DNA of 29,475 bases from JACPLA01 sp964602055 (GTDB lineage Bacteria > Bacteroidota > Ignavibacteria > UBA10030). The DNA is taken from NCBI GenBank assembly GCA_964602055.1, contig CAZRPU010000030.1:1-29475 (forward strand), read 5' to 3'. The notes beneath the pieces were generated by a model. It saw only the letters and a list, made by a program, of their open reading frames with translations. It was not told where the DNA came from and ran no database searches. Shown one piece after another: positions 21,434-29,475 of the stretch. Every line of letters begins with the position of its first letter. Position 1 is the stretch's first letter. Both the position numbers and the translations under genes were made by a program.

Positions 21434-23881
21434 ATGAAAAGCCTGTTCTTCGGTTTGATGATGTTTTGCCTCTCCGCTTTAGGCCAGGAGCGGGCCTCCA
21501 TTGCAGGGCGGGTTACGGATGCTGAAACCGGACGCCCCCTCGAAGCAGCCAACATCGTTATCGCGGGCACGGCCCACGGCACCAGCAGCGGGAAGGATGG
21601 CACTTTCTGGCTTGACGCGGCCCCGCTTGGCAGTCAGACCTTGATCGTAAGCTACGTCGGGTATGCAACGGTCCGCCAGACCGTGGAAATTTCGGGCGGG
21701 ATGATCACAGCTCTGGAATTTCGCCTGTCTCCGTCGATTCTTCCCGGCCAGACAATCGTCGTTACTGCGACGCGGGGGCGTGATCGTGAAACGCCGGGGA
21801 CGTTTTCGACCCTCGAGGCAAGCGATCTTGCCCGGAGATACAACACGCAGGACATTCCCCAGCTCCTTTCTGAATTGCCCTCTACAACGTTCTATTCTGA
21901 GAACGGAAACGGCATAGGGTATAATTACCTGAATATCAGAGGATTCGACCAGCGCCGGATTTCTGTGATGATCAACGGGATTCCTCAAAATGATCCGGAG
22001 GATCATAATGTTTACTGGCTCGACTTTCCCGATCTTGCGGCGAATCTCCAGGATCTCCAGGTTCAGCGGGGCGCCGGAAGCTCTTTCTACGGTCCGGCCG
22101 CTGTCGGGGGTTCTGTCAACCTCATTACGTCCAGCTTTGCCGGTTCCCCGTCGCTCGTCTTCTCCCTCGGTCACGGGACTTTCAACACGAGGAAATATTC
22201 CGTCGGGGTTCAATCGGGCCTGATCGACAACCGTTATGCATTCCAGGCACGGCTTTCGAGGATTCAGAGTGATGGGTACCGAGAGAAATCCTGGGCGGAT
22301 TTTTCGAGCTACTTCCTTGGTGTGGTCCGGTATGACGAATCGATGACGACACAGCTGAATTTCTACGGTGGTCCGGTCTCCGACGGACTCTCGTATGCGG
22401 GGATTCCGAAGAACGATTCGAAGGACAGGGTGCTCCGCACCAAAAACTACAGTTATTGGGAGCCGGGATATTTCGTCCCGCGGCGCGGAGAAGAGATTGA
22501 GAATTTCAGTCAGCCCCACTATGAGTTTCTCCATGAGTGGCGCCTCACAGAGGATCTGACCGTCAACAACACACTCTTCCTTGTCACTGGTGAGGGGTTC
22601 TTTGACTACGACGGCTCGTGGGCACCGTATTCCTATTACCGGATTACTCCTCAAAATGGTTTTCCTGTGACAGGTGACCCGGATACTCTTTTTATCCCCA
22701 ACGCCCTTATTCATGCCTGGGTAGGAAACGTGCAATACGGATGGCTTCCTCGGGTGCTGATACGTCATGCAGGCGGGGAATTGACCGCAGGAGCAGAGCT
22801 TCGATTTCATCGGTCCCGCCACTGGGGGTCGCTCAAGTGGGGGGAGGGGCTTCCGGCCGGCGTCACGCCGGGGTATCATTACTATGAATACCAAGGGGGA
22901 AAGAACATCTTTTCTCTCTATGTTCATGAAGTGCTGAACATTCGTCCCGATTTGAACCTCACGGTGGACGTGCAATATGCCTATAACCGCTACCGTCTCT
23001 TCGATGAAAAATATCTCGGGACCGATTTCTCGGTTCCCTATCATTTTCTCAATCCGCGGGTCGGGATGAATTATAACCTGACCCAAAACATGAATCTGTT
23101 TCTCCAGCTTTCCCGAACCTCGCGTGAACCGCGGCTGAAGAACCTGTACGATGCGGCCGAGGCGACGGGGGGCGAAGAACCTCAATTTGCGCTGAAAACC
23201 GGCGGCGGATATGATTTCTCCAGGCCGCTGGTGAAGCCAGAAAGATTGACGGACCTCGAGATCGGAGCCGCGTATATCTCTCCTGATTTTCGCGTTTCGG
23301 TGAACGGATTCCTGATGGATTTCAGCGATGAAATTGTCAAAAGCGGGCGGCTCGACAGGTTTGGACAGCCGATAACCGGGAACGCGGAAAAAACGCGCCA
23401 TTTGGGGATAGAGGTATCAGCATCGGCACGGTCCGGCCCGTGGGAGGTGAGGGGAAATTTCACTGTCAGCAGAAACAGATTGGTGCGGTATGCGGCATAT
23501 GACGACAACGGGCTTCCTCAAACACTTGACGGAAATGCCATTGCCGGATTTCCGGATTTTCTCGCCAATGCCGCCGCGACGTACTCACTGGGAGGATTCT
23601 CGGGAACCATCAGTATGCAGCATGTGGGAAGGTATTTCACGGATAACTTTCAGAATCCTGACGGGGGCCGCACAAACAGTCAACGCACTCTTGACGCCTA
23701 CAGGGTGGTCCATGGTTGGCTGAGCTACAAGGTTCCTCTGAGCGGTTTTGCCGAGACGGTCGAAGCGCGCATGCAGGTGACAAATCTTTTTGACACGTTG
23801 TATCTTTCGCACGGGGAGGGAGATGACTTTTTCCCCGGAGCGACAAGAAACATCTATTTCTCCTTGAACATCTCTCTTTGA
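21434..23881 (+). CDS. TonB-dependent outer-membrane receptor, probably for thiamine
   Basis: 815 residues from ATG 21434, with AAGGAAG upstream. A signal peptide (MKSLFFGLMMFCLSALGQ) comes first. A carboxypeptidase-regulatory-like domain follows at about 22-105 (SIAGRVTDAETGRPLEAANI, then SYVGY), then a plug domain at about 115-235 (YLNIRGFDQRRISVMING, DLQVQRGAGSSFYGPAAVGG), then a 22-strand barrel ending in NIYFSLNISL. This is the Bacteroidota type of receptor, driven by TonB, and no SusD partner gene is present. Its place right behind a TPP riboswitch and before thiamine pyrophosphokinase makes thiamine or a precursor the likely cargo, which is an inference from regulation. The kinase gene starts 4 bases past its stop. 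Confidence 0.92.
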   Translation: MKSLFFGLMMFCLSALGQERASIAGRVTDAETGRPLEAANIVIAGTAHGTSSGKDGTFWLDAAPLGSQTLIVSYVGYATVRQTVEISGGMITALEFRLSPSILPGQTIVVTATRGRDRETPGTFSTLEASDLARRYNTQDIPQLLSELPSTTFYSENGNGIGYNYLNIRGFDQRRISVMINGIPQNDPEDHNVYWLDFPDLAANLQDLQVQRGAGSSFYGPAAVGGSVNLITSSFAGSPSLVFSLGHGTFNTRKYSVGVQSGLIDNRYAFQARLSRIQSDGYREKSWADFSSYFLGVVRYDESMTTQLNFYGGPVSDGLSYAGIPKNDSKDRVLRTKNYSYWEPGYFVPRRGEEIENFSQPHYEFLHEWRLTEDLTVNNTLFLVTGEGFFDYDGSWAPYSYYRITPQNGFPVTGDPDTLFIPNALIHAWVGNVQYGWLPRVLIRHAGGELTAGAELRFHRSRHWGSLKWGEGLPAGVTPGYHYYEYQGGKNIFSLYVHEVLNIRPDLNLTVDVQYAYNRYRLFDEKYLGTDFSVPYHFLNPRVGMNYNLTQNMNLFLQLSRTSREPRLKNLYDAAEATGGEEPQFALKTGGGYDFSRPLVKPERLTDLEIGAAYISPDFRVSVNGFLMDFSDEIVKSGRLDRFGQPITGNAEKTRHLGIEVSASARSGPWEVRGNFTVSRNRLVRYAAYDDNGLPQTLDGNAIAGFPDFLANAAATYSLGGFSGTISMQHVGRYFTDNFQNPDGGRTNSQRTLDAYRVVHGWLSYKVPLSGFAETVEARMQVTNLFDTLYLSHGEGDDFFPGATRNIYFSLNISL

Positions 23882-23885
23882 TAGT

Positions 23886-24530
23886 ATGGCGCAAGCGACA
23901 CAAAAAACAGCCCTTCTCCTTGCAAACGGGAGGGCTCCCGGCAAGAAACTGCTTCTCCGCTATCGGAAACAGGCCGATTTCTTCCTTTGCGCTGACGGCG
24001 GAGCGAACGCCGCTGCTTCTCTCGGAGAACGTCCCGATCTGATTATCGGGGACCTCGATTCCATTTCTTCCGCCACCCTCCGGAAGTTCCAAAAGGTGCC
24101 GACCCGGCGCATTGCCGATCAGAACAGCACCGACCTGGAAAAAGCTCTCTCCTGGCTTATTCGAAAGAGCTACCTCGACATCATAGTTCTTGGAGCAACC
24201 GGCGGGCGCGTCGATCATCTGGCAGGGAACCTCAGCGCTCTGGGGAAGTTTTCAAGCCACGCCCGGATCAGGTTCATCGATGATCAGGGAGAATTGAGGG
24301 CGGTTGGAAGCGAAACAACGGTAGACAAGCCACCGGGAACGGTGTTGTCCCTCATTCCCCTTTCGCGCTGCGAAGGGATTGTCACGCAAGGCTTGAAATG
24401 GGAGCTGCGCAATGAAATTCTCGAACCCGGTTTTCGCGAGGGAACGAGCAACCTGGTGCAATCAACACCCGTGACCATCCGCGTGCGCAGGGGAATTCTC
24501 CTGGTCTATGTCCTTGGCCGACCTGCATGA
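23886..24530 (+). CDS. thiN: thiamine pyrophosphokinase
   Basis: 214 residues. It converts thiamine and ATP to thiamine pyrophosphate and AMP in the cytoplasm. Family motifs are CADGGAN (35-41), IIGDLDS (53-59), DQNSTDLEKAL (78-88, binding ATP and Mg) and GATGGRVDH (103-111). The C-terminal beta-sandwich (residues about 135-214) that holds thiamine is complete. It lies 4 bases after the receptor gene and overlaps the transporter gene by 4 bases (ATGA). It is under TPP-riboswitch control, so its own product limits expression. Confidence 0.96.
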   Translation: MAQATQKTALLLANGRAPGKKLLLRYRKQADFFLCADGGANAAASLGERPDLIIGDLDSISSATLRKFQKVPTRRIADQNSTDLEKALSWLIRKSYLDIIVLGATGGRVDHLAGNLSALGKFSSHARIRFIDDQGELRAVGSETTVDKPPGTVLSLIPLSRCEGIVTQGLKWELRNEILEPGFREGTSNLVQSTPVTIRVRRGILLVYVLGRPA

Positions 24531-25957
24531 TCCGACTGAGCCTCGTCGACACTTTGCTGATTCTTCTGTATTTCTTCGCGGTTCTCTTTATCGGGTACCG
24601 GGCCGGGAAACGAAGAAAGGAAATGTCGGATGACTTCCTTCTGGGTGGCCGCATTCTCACCCTTCCCATGTTCGTAGCGACGCTGGTCTCGACGTGGTAT
24701 GGCGGTATCCTCGGCGTCGGCGAGTTCTCGTATCGCCACGGTATCTCCAATTGGATCGTTTTTGGCGTGCCGTACTATATCTTTGCACTTTTTTTCGCGC
24801 TCTTTCTTGCCAAGAAGATACGAGCAACAGAGTTTCTCACCATTCCCGACAAGCTCGCAGCGGCCTATGACAAGAAAACCGCCGTTGTGGGAGGGGTACT
24901 GACGTTTGTGCTGGTAACCCCGGCAGCCTATATTCTCATGCTGGGAATTCTGCTCCAACTCCTTTTCGGTTTCCCCCTCGGCATCAGTGTTGCGCTTGCT
25001 GCCTTTGTAACAACGGTCTATCTGTTCCGCGGAGGGTTCCGTTCGGACGTGTGGGTGAATGCTTTTGAGTTTGTGATGATGTTTCTCGGCTTTGCGCTCA
25101 TGGTGATCTTTGCCGTCAATCGCTTCGGAGGAGTGGACTTTCTCATTCACAATGTCCCGGAGCTTCATCTCACGTGGCACGGCGGGAATTCGTGGCAATA
25201 CATCGGTGTCTGGTTCTTCATTGCACTCTGGACGCTAGTTGATCCGGCGTTTCATCAGCGATGCTCGGCGGCGAAGGATGGAAAGACCGCACAACGGGGA
25301 ATTCTTGTTTCCATTCTCTTCTGGTTTTGCTTTGATTTTCTCACGACTGCCACCGGTCTCTACGCCCGGGCGGCCTTGCCGGACCTGGCCCAGCCGATGT
25401 TCTCCTACCCTTTGCTTGCGGAGCGAATACTGCCTTCTGTCGCGAAGGGTCTCTTCTTTATCGGCCTCCTTGCGACGATCATGTCTACATTGAGCAGTCT
25501 GATGTTTATTTCAGCGGCGACGGTCGGAAACGATATCGTGGCACGCATGACGAGGAGCGGGAATCGGGATGCAACAATCCGACGGTGGACGCAGTGGGGA
25601 TTGGTGATCGGAGGAGTTGTCGCGGCGGGATTTGCCCTGGCTCTTCCGTCCGTCGTGAGCATTTGGTACACGATCGGCACAACCGTCATACCGGGCCTTC
25701 TCGTACCGGTTCTCGCGGGATATTTCGAACGTCTCAAAATAACGACGGCCTACGCCTTTGGAGCCATGATAGCAGGATGGCTGACTTCTTCGGCGAGTCT
25801 TGCGTACGGAATGCTGTTTGAAGAGAATGGAACGCCCGGTTACTGGTTTGGGATCGAACCTATGATCCCGGGGCTCTTGGTGAGTCTGGCGTTTTGGGGG
25901 TGCGGAATCATCGCGATGAGAAGGTCGAAGGGAACAGCGCCTCAAGGCCTGCGGTGA
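24527..25957 (+). CDS. sodium:solute symporter family transporter, probably for thiamine
   Basis: 476 residues with about 13 membrane helices. It has the SSS-family features: an N-terminal helix followed by MSDDFLLGGRILTLPMFVATLVSTWYGG (shown in part: DFLLGGRILTLP at about 36-47), and SSLMFISAATVGNDI in the middle, matching the sodium-site helix. Family members import sugars, pantothenate, proline or vitamins with sodium. Its place in a riboswitch-controlled operon with a thiamine receptor and kinase makes thiamine, or a pyrimidine precursor, the likely substrate. This resembles the proposed ThiV transporters, but homology to that branch was not tested. Translation is coupled to thiN. It ends the operon, 16 bases before the convergent carbonic anhydrase gene. 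Confidence 0.9.
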   Translation: MIRLSLVDTLLILLYFFAVLFIGYRAGKRRKEMSDDFLLGGRILTLPMFVATLVSTWYGGILGVGEFSYRHGISNWIVFGVPYYIFALFFALFLAKKIRATEFLTIPDKLAAAYDKKTAVVGGVLTFVLVTPAAYILMLGILLQLLFGFPLGISVALAAFVTTVYLFRGGFRSDVWVNAFEFVMMFLGFALMVIFAVNRFGGVDFLIHNVPELHLTWHGGNSWQYIGVWFFIALWTLVDPAFHQRCSAAKDGKTAQRGILVSILFWFCFDFLTTATGLYARAALPDLAQPMFSYPLLAERILPSVAKGLFFIGLLATIMSTLSSLMFISAATVGNDIVARMTRSGNRDATIRRWTQWGLVIGGVVAAGFALALPSVVSIWYTIGTTVIPGLLVPVLAGYFERLKITTAYAFGAMIAGWLTSSASLAYGMLFEENGTPGYWFGIEPMIPGLLVSLAFWGCGIIAMRRSKGTAPQGLR

Positions 25958-25973
25958 GCGAAGTCGCCCGCCT

Positions 25974-26513
25974 TTACTCTGCAACGAGATAGAGTAAGTT
26001 GTCCTCGACCTTGTACAGAAATGGCGCAATCTGGATGCCCGGATATCGTAATCGGAGACGCTGCGTTTCGCTCAGCACGAAATCAATTTCATTGCCGATT
26101 TCGAAGAGCGGGGCGAAGTGATTGAAGTGTTCCTCCGCCTTCGGCCGTTCCCAACCTGCGTTCTTCACCAACCCTTCGACAAAAGCTTCCTTGCGGGCAG
26201 CCAGGTTGACCATTCCGCAGTTGTTGTGTCCGATCAAGGCCATGTGTTTCACCCCGCCGACCGCGATGGCATACGACACCTTGAATTCGCTGTAGCGCAA
26301 ATTCGCGCCTCCGGCGCGGATAATAAAGGCGAAATTGTCGGGGATATGCAGATGTTTCCTGTTATCCATGCACATGCCAACGAGGAGCTTGGCTGTGGCA
26401 TATTCTTCATGCGGGCGGTTCAGGTTATGGTATTCGAGAAGGCGGCCGATGGGTGTTTCCCGATACTGATCGGGGATATTGCGCAGATGAGTGACGGGAA
26501 GGAGTCGGTTCAT
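25974..26513 (-). CDS. beta-class carbonic anhydrase
   Basis: 179 residues from ATG 26513; the longer frame to 26570 starts inside a terminator hairpin, so the shorter start is preferred, although no ribosome site is clear. It catalyses CO2 hydration to bicarbonate with zinc. Zinc ligands are C48 (CMDNR, the CxDxR motif), H96 and C99 (GHNNCG), and D50/R52 form the catalytic dyad. RAGGAN at 66-71 takes the place of the usual R(N)AGN. The protein is short but complete for the small bacterial clade. Its stop is 16 bases from the convergent transporter gene's stop. It may be read alone, since a terminator lies just upstream. Confidence 0.87.
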   Translation of the reverse strand: MNRLLPVTHLRNIPDQYRETPIGRLLEYHNLNRPHEEYATAKLLVGMCMDNRKHLHIPDNFAFIIRAGGANLRYSEFKVSYAIAVGGVKHMALIGHNNCGMVNLAARKEAFVEGLVKNAGWERPKAEEHFNHFAPLFEIGNEIDFVLSETQRLRLRYPGIQIAPFLYKVEDNLLYLVAE

Positions 26514-26565
26514 AGAAATCATCATGAATATAGCGAAGGAGTGGTCATTTTCAAAGTGGATATGA

Positions 26566-26596
26566 AACAAAAAGCTCCGCGCGAGGCGGAGCTTTT
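26566..26596 (-). terminator. intrinsic terminator between the SPFH gene and the carbonic anhydrase gene
   Basis: AAAAGCTCCGC (minus strand, 26596-26586) pairs with GCGGAGCTTTT (26580-26570), a perfect 11-bp stem with a 5-base loop. A T-rich tail (TGTTTC) follows on the minus strand. It lies about 100 bases past the SPFH stop and directly after the outer-membrane-protein-like remnant at 26618. Confidence 0.85.
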
Positions 26597-26617
26597 GTTA
26601 AGAGATGGGCGGCAGAC

Positions 26618-26725
26618 TTAGAACGAGTACTCGAATTTCATGTACCCGGATACCGCGGCATCGTTATAGTAGCTCATCGGACGCCGGGAATTCTTACTGG
26701 CTTCCCAGAATGAGCGGAAGGCCAT
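26618..26725 (-). pseudogene. orphan C-terminal fragment resembling an outer-membrane beta-barrel protein
   Basis: A 35-codon frame ending in TAA at 26618 reads RRPMSYYNDAAVSGY then MKFEYSF. The alternating aromatic pattern and final phenylalanine are typical of the last strand (beta-signal) of outer-membrane proteins. It runs in a shifted frame over the last 32 bases of the SPFH gene and stops just before the terminator at 26596. This suggests the 3' end and terminator of a lost gene now joined to the SPFH gene. It could instead be a chance frame, and no ribosome site is convincing. Confidence 0.4.
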
Positions 26726-27581
26726 CCTTTCCGCTTCCGATAATCACGACTTTTGCATTTTGGGAGCCAGCAATCTTTTCCGTGGCTTCAATTCCCTTCC
26801 ATCGCAGGAGTTGTTCGCTGATGCCGCGGGCCACGATATTCTGGAAATCAGAAATACCCTGAGCCTCGATGCGTTTTCGCTCTGCTTCCTGCCGCTCCTT
26901 CGTGAGAACAAATTCCATCCTCTGGCTTTCCTGATCAGCACGCTGCTTCTGCTCGATGGCTTCCGTCAGTTGCGTTGGCAGACCCACATTGCGCAAAGGG
27001 GTATTCTCGACTATGATGCCCCTGGGAGAGACTGCTCGTGCGAGCTCCTGCTGAATGGCCACGGCAAGAGCCTCGCGTTCGGTTGAATAGAGGGCGCTGG
27101 CCTGGAAGCTTGCAGTGACAGCGCGGCTGATGGAACGAAACTGCGGGATCAGCACAACGCCTTCATAGTCCCCGCCGCTAATGGTTTTATAGACGCGGGC
27201 TGCGGAATCAGAGTTGAGACGATAGAGAGCGCTTATTTCGAGCCCGATCGTCAGGCCTTCCCGCGAGAGCACCTGCATGGTCTCTTTGTGCTCCTTGGTT
27301 TGCACGGAATACTTCGTGACCCTTGCCAAGGGATTGACCGGATTGATGCCGGCCAGCAGGGGCGTGTCGGAAACGATGCCAAAGAAATCGACGACACCCA
27401 CGTGGCCTGCGGGAATGACCGTGAGACACTGTCCGACGGCGAGAAGGCTGAAACCGACCGCGGCCGCAAGAGAAACGTTCGCAGTCCTTTTCAACATGGC
27501 GTTGAATTCAGCTTTCTTTTTCGATGAGATCCACATAAAAGTGGCTCCAACCGCGATGAAAACGCTAAGAATGAATAACAT
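26694..27581 (-). CDS. SPFH/band-7 (prohibitin-like) membrane protein
   Basis: 295 residues from ATG 27581, which has AGGAGG six bases upstream; the in-frame ATG at 27611 has none. Two hydrophobic segments lie near the N-terminus (about 1-20 and 35-55), followed by the SPFH domain (VIPAGHVGVVDFFGIV, LAGINPVNPLARVTKYSVQT). A long charged coiled-coil follows (AIEQKQRADQESQRMEF and AERKRIEAQGI), then an end typical of prohibitins (GSGKDGLPLILGSQ). Such proteins form large rings or microdomains in the membrane and modulate proteases such as FtsH or membrane order. The gene begins 33 bases after the debranching-enzyme gene and may share its transcript. Confidence 0.9.
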   Translation of the reverse strand: MLFILSVFIAVGATFMWISSKKKAEFNAMLKRTANVSLAAAVGFSLLAVGQCLTVIPAGHVGVVDFFGIVSDTPLLAGINPVNPLARVTKYSVQTKEHKETMQVLSREGLTIGLEISALYRLNSDSAARVYKTISGGDYEGVVLIPQFRSISRAVTASFQASALYSTEREALAVAIQQELARAVSPRGIIVENTPLRNVGLPTQLTEAIEQKQRADQESQRMEFVLTKERQEAERKRIEAQGISDFQNIVARGISEQLLRWKGIEATEKIAGSQNAKVVIIGSGKDGLPLILGSQ

Positions 27582-27614
27582 AGAGACCTCCTGGTAGATG
27601 ATGAATGACACTCA

Positions 27615-29475
27615 TTATTGTGGAAGAAGAACGTCGTACACATTTGATTCGTTGAGCCGCTTCTTACCTCCTCCCGACCATTCGGATGCTTGTGCAGAAA
27701 CATTTCGGAAATCCCCGATGCCGGCGCCGCCATGATCATCCTGGGCACCGATGAGGACGGTATATTTCCATGACCGTTCGGGCCGGCCGATGAGTTCGAC
27801 TGGAAGTGAAAAAGAAATCGTTTTCTCCCTGCTGTTTCCCAACGGGTTTCGCTCGTCGCCGGGAAGGGGCGTATACTCCGCGAGTACTGCGCCCAATGCA
27901 TTTTCCACCCGAAGCCCCCCGCCGACGAAAATGACAGATTCAAACGCGTCACGTTTCGGCAATTGGTAGCCCGAATTCCGGCCGATGACAGTGTTCCCCG
28001 ATCCCGACACTCCATCCTTATCAACCGCGATCGCGGCGTATGTGAGTTGGAAACCGTATTCGGGATGCCAGCCTGGATTGACGAGAGATCGGAAGGTCAA
28101 AGAAAAATGAACTGCTTGCGCATCAGCGCTGACGCTGAACTTCGTAAGATCGAGAATCCCGGGCTTGAAATACGGATTGGCTGGGTACACAAATGTCCCC
28201 GGACCCCGGTCATCTCCCGTTGGGTCCACCGCTTCGTACAAAGAAACTGCACCCGCAGCCGATCGTTTGATTTCCTCATTGGTGAGAATTCTGTGCGACG
28301 GCCCCTTCATCGAAGGAAGATCAGGCCGCACCTTTGCGGTTGCAAGGGAGAGAGAATCATGCTTCTCGTTGAGCCGACTCATCGTCATAGTGTTCAACCG
28401 CTCGCCGGACGCGTCTTTTACTGAGACTCCGTCTGCATCGATGGTGAGAGTCGCCTCCGTGCCTGGTAACAATGTGTACGCGAAGTCGAATGTCACGCCC
28501 GTTTCAAGTCGCCATCCTACGAGGAAATCCGCCGTTGGGGCGGTGGGAGGAGAAACAAGCGTGATGATGCCGCGGGAACGCTCGTTCTTATACGTTGCTG
28601 CGATTGTGGTACCTCCCAGCGGAATTCCGAACCGTGCTTGAGCAATCGCCGAGGGCAGGTGCGGATGGAGTTCCACTTTGTGTTCTACCGCGTCGACCGA
28701 GATCCCAAGGTAGTCTTGATACCACACGCGTACAAATTCCGCCAAGCTCCACGCCTGAGTAAAGGTTCCCGAAAGTCGGGGTTCCGGTTCACCGTCCCGA
28801 GCGGCCGCATCGAGAAGCTCCGACAGCGTTCCCACGGCTCCCCGGTCGAGAATCTGATGCACCATATCTTCTGTGACCCTGAACGACAGGTCAGCGTAAC
28901 CGAAACGCGTGGCAGCGGTAATCCATGGTCCGGCCAGCCACGTCCACACAATACCGTTATGATACGCCGCATCCTGAACGTAAGAGGGAGCATAGTGATG
29001 AAAAGGATGAAACTGATCATCTTCATCGGAGAGGGAGCCCACGCCGTAAGGATAGACAAGACGCTCCGTCACTTTTCTGAAAATATTCAGTTGCACGCGT
29101 GCGTCGTCAATGAGGTCAAGGGTAAGAATCTGGTTGGGCCGAAACTGGCGATCGGGAGAACCGTCGCTGTTCAGATGGTCGTAGACGAGCCCATCTTCGG
29201 AATTCACGAAAAGGGTGTTGAAGGAATTCCGCAGCTGTTCAGCTGCGGAAAACCAAGTCCTGAAGCTGCTGGTTTCACCGAGCATTTCAGCCATCCACGA
29301 CGCCACGAGAAGTTGCTTGTACCAAAGAGCCTGGATATCGTTGGCACGGTTTCCCCTCGGAGTCCACGGCCCCTCCGGGCCGACAGCGTCCATCCAGGTC
29401 TCTGCATCTTCATGCGTCAGCAGAAGATTCTTCTCTGTACGATGTCGGAGGGCTCCTTCCACCGATCGCCTCACA
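27615..29475 (-). CDS. glycogen-debranching-type glucosidase with glucodextranase-like C-terminal domain, N-terminus cut by window edge
   Basis: 619 residues are visible and the frame runs off the right edge. The first part matches the (alpha/alpha)6-barrel of GDE/GH133 amylo-alpha-1,6-glucosidases: ETWMDAVGPEGPWTPRGNR, then ALWYKQLL, RPNQILTLDL and YHNGIVWTWLAGPWI, with the acidic residue of TWMDA in the active site. After a middle beta domain, the last 230 residues resemble the C-terminal domain of glucodextranase (Glucodextran_C): EAVDPTGDDRGPGTFVYP, then GILDLTKFSV and GFQLTYAAIAVD. This pairing suggests an exported or surface enzyme acting on alpha-glucans rather than the usual cytoplasmic glycogen enzyme. 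A signal peptide would lie outside the window. The SPFH gene follows 33 bases on. Confidence 0.85.
   Translation of the reverse strand, partial: VRRSVEGALRHRTEKNLLLTHEDAETWMDAVGPEGPWTPRGNRANDIQALWYKQLLVASWMAEMLGETSSFRTWFSAAEQLRNSFNTLFVNSEDGLVYDHLNSDGSPDRQFRPNQILTLDLIDDARVQLNIFRKVTERLVYPYGVGSLSDEDDQFHPFHHYAPSYVQDAAYHNGIVWTWLAGPWITAATRFGYADLSFRVTEDMVHQILDRGAVGTLSELLDAAARDGEPEPRLSGTFTQAWSLAEFVRVWYQDYLGISVDAVEHKVELHPHLPSAIAQARFGIPLGGTTIAATYKNERSRGIITLVSPPTAPTADFLVGWRLETGVTFDFAYTLLPGTEATLTIDADGVSVKDASGERLNTMTMSRLNEKHDSLSLATAKVRPDLPSMKGPSHRILTNEEIKRSAAGAVSLYEAVDPTGDDRGPGTFVYPANPYFKPGILDLTKFSVSADAQAVHFSLTFRSLVNPGWHPEYGFQLTYAAIAVDKDGVSGSGNTVIGRNSGYQLPKRDAFESVIFVGGGLRVENALGAVLAEYTPLPGDERNPLGNSREKTISFSLPVELIGRPERSWKYTVLIGAQDDHGGAGIGDFRNVSAQASEWSGGGKKRLNESNVYDVLLPQ

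Noticed and set aside
21479..23401. 640-codon open frame on the minus strand
   Set aside because: It is antisense to the TonB receptor, has no recognisable domain, and is rich in Arg, Pro and Ile as expected from a shadow frame. The plus-strand protein has clear signal, plug and barrel parts.
1..29475. CRISPR arrays, insertion sequences, attachment sites or prophage
   Set aside because: No direct-repeat/spacer arrays, transposase, integrase or phage structural genes were seen. The S24-type repressor and the tRNA gene alone do not support an integrated element.

Overview
The window looks like chromosome from a Gram-negative bacterium of the FCB group, probably Bacteroidota or Ignavibacteria-like. 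It carries a TonB receptor with an N-terminal carboxypeptidase-regulatory-like domain, many secreted beta-propeller and beta-helix proteins, lipoprotein signals, a DPP-IV-type S9 peptidase and an SPFH protein. Many genes have clear Shine-Dalgarno sequences, which argues against classical Bacteroidia. The lineage is inferred from gene content, not from a marker gene. There is no integrase, transposase, CRISPR array or rRNA.

Layout. (1) 1-2200: a left-truncated beta-helix secreted protein (-), a disrupted NHL six-blade propeller lipoprotein (+), and tRNA-Leu(CAG) (-). (2) 2281-4494: an S9 prolyl oligopeptidase-family peptidase (-). (3) 4622-10764: a hydrogen-oxidation locus. A stand-alone receiver protein (-) and a receiver-less sigma-54 activator (+) are divergent, followed by a small unknown protein, a [NiFe] uptake hydrogenase small and large subunit, a cytochrome b and a maturation protease. 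The small subunit has all six cysteines of the oxygen-tolerant proximal cluster. Sigma-54 type -24/-12 sequences precede the receiver gene, the activator gene and the hydrogenase operon. (4) 10811-13240: secreted-repeat proteins and their remnants, including a 14-repeat propeller lipoprotein. (5) 13383-15223: an S24-type repressor divergent from an unknown lipoprotein, with two operator-like palindromes 31 bp apart. (6) 15251-15450: a sigma-54-type promoter in front of a 49-codon gene. (7) 15456-17944: a four-gene minus-strand operon (unknown, alpha/beta hydrolase, HhH DNA glycosylase, unknown). (8) 18138-21186: a tightly coupled operon of ABC ATPase, ABC-2 permease, VKOR-like protein and histone-deacetylase-family hydrolase. 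(9) 21196-25957: a TPP riboswitch and terminator controlling a TonB receptor, thiamine pyrophosphokinase and a sodium-solute symporter, which together form a thiamine-salvage operon. (10) 25974-29475 (-): beta-carbonic anhydrase, an outer-membrane-protein-like remnant, an SPFH protein and a right-truncated glycogen-debranching-type enzyme with a glucodextranase-like C-terminus.

How the parts fit. The clearest system is the sigma-54-controlled hydrogenase: a split receiver and activator sit beside an oxygen-tolerant enzyme whose electrons would pass to quinone through the cytochrome b. A fourth promoter of the same type drives a tiny unknown gene about 9 kb away. The second clear system is thiamine uptake and phosphorylation under TPP control. 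Several broken surface-protein genes suggest local decay and reshuffling of repeat-protein paralogues.
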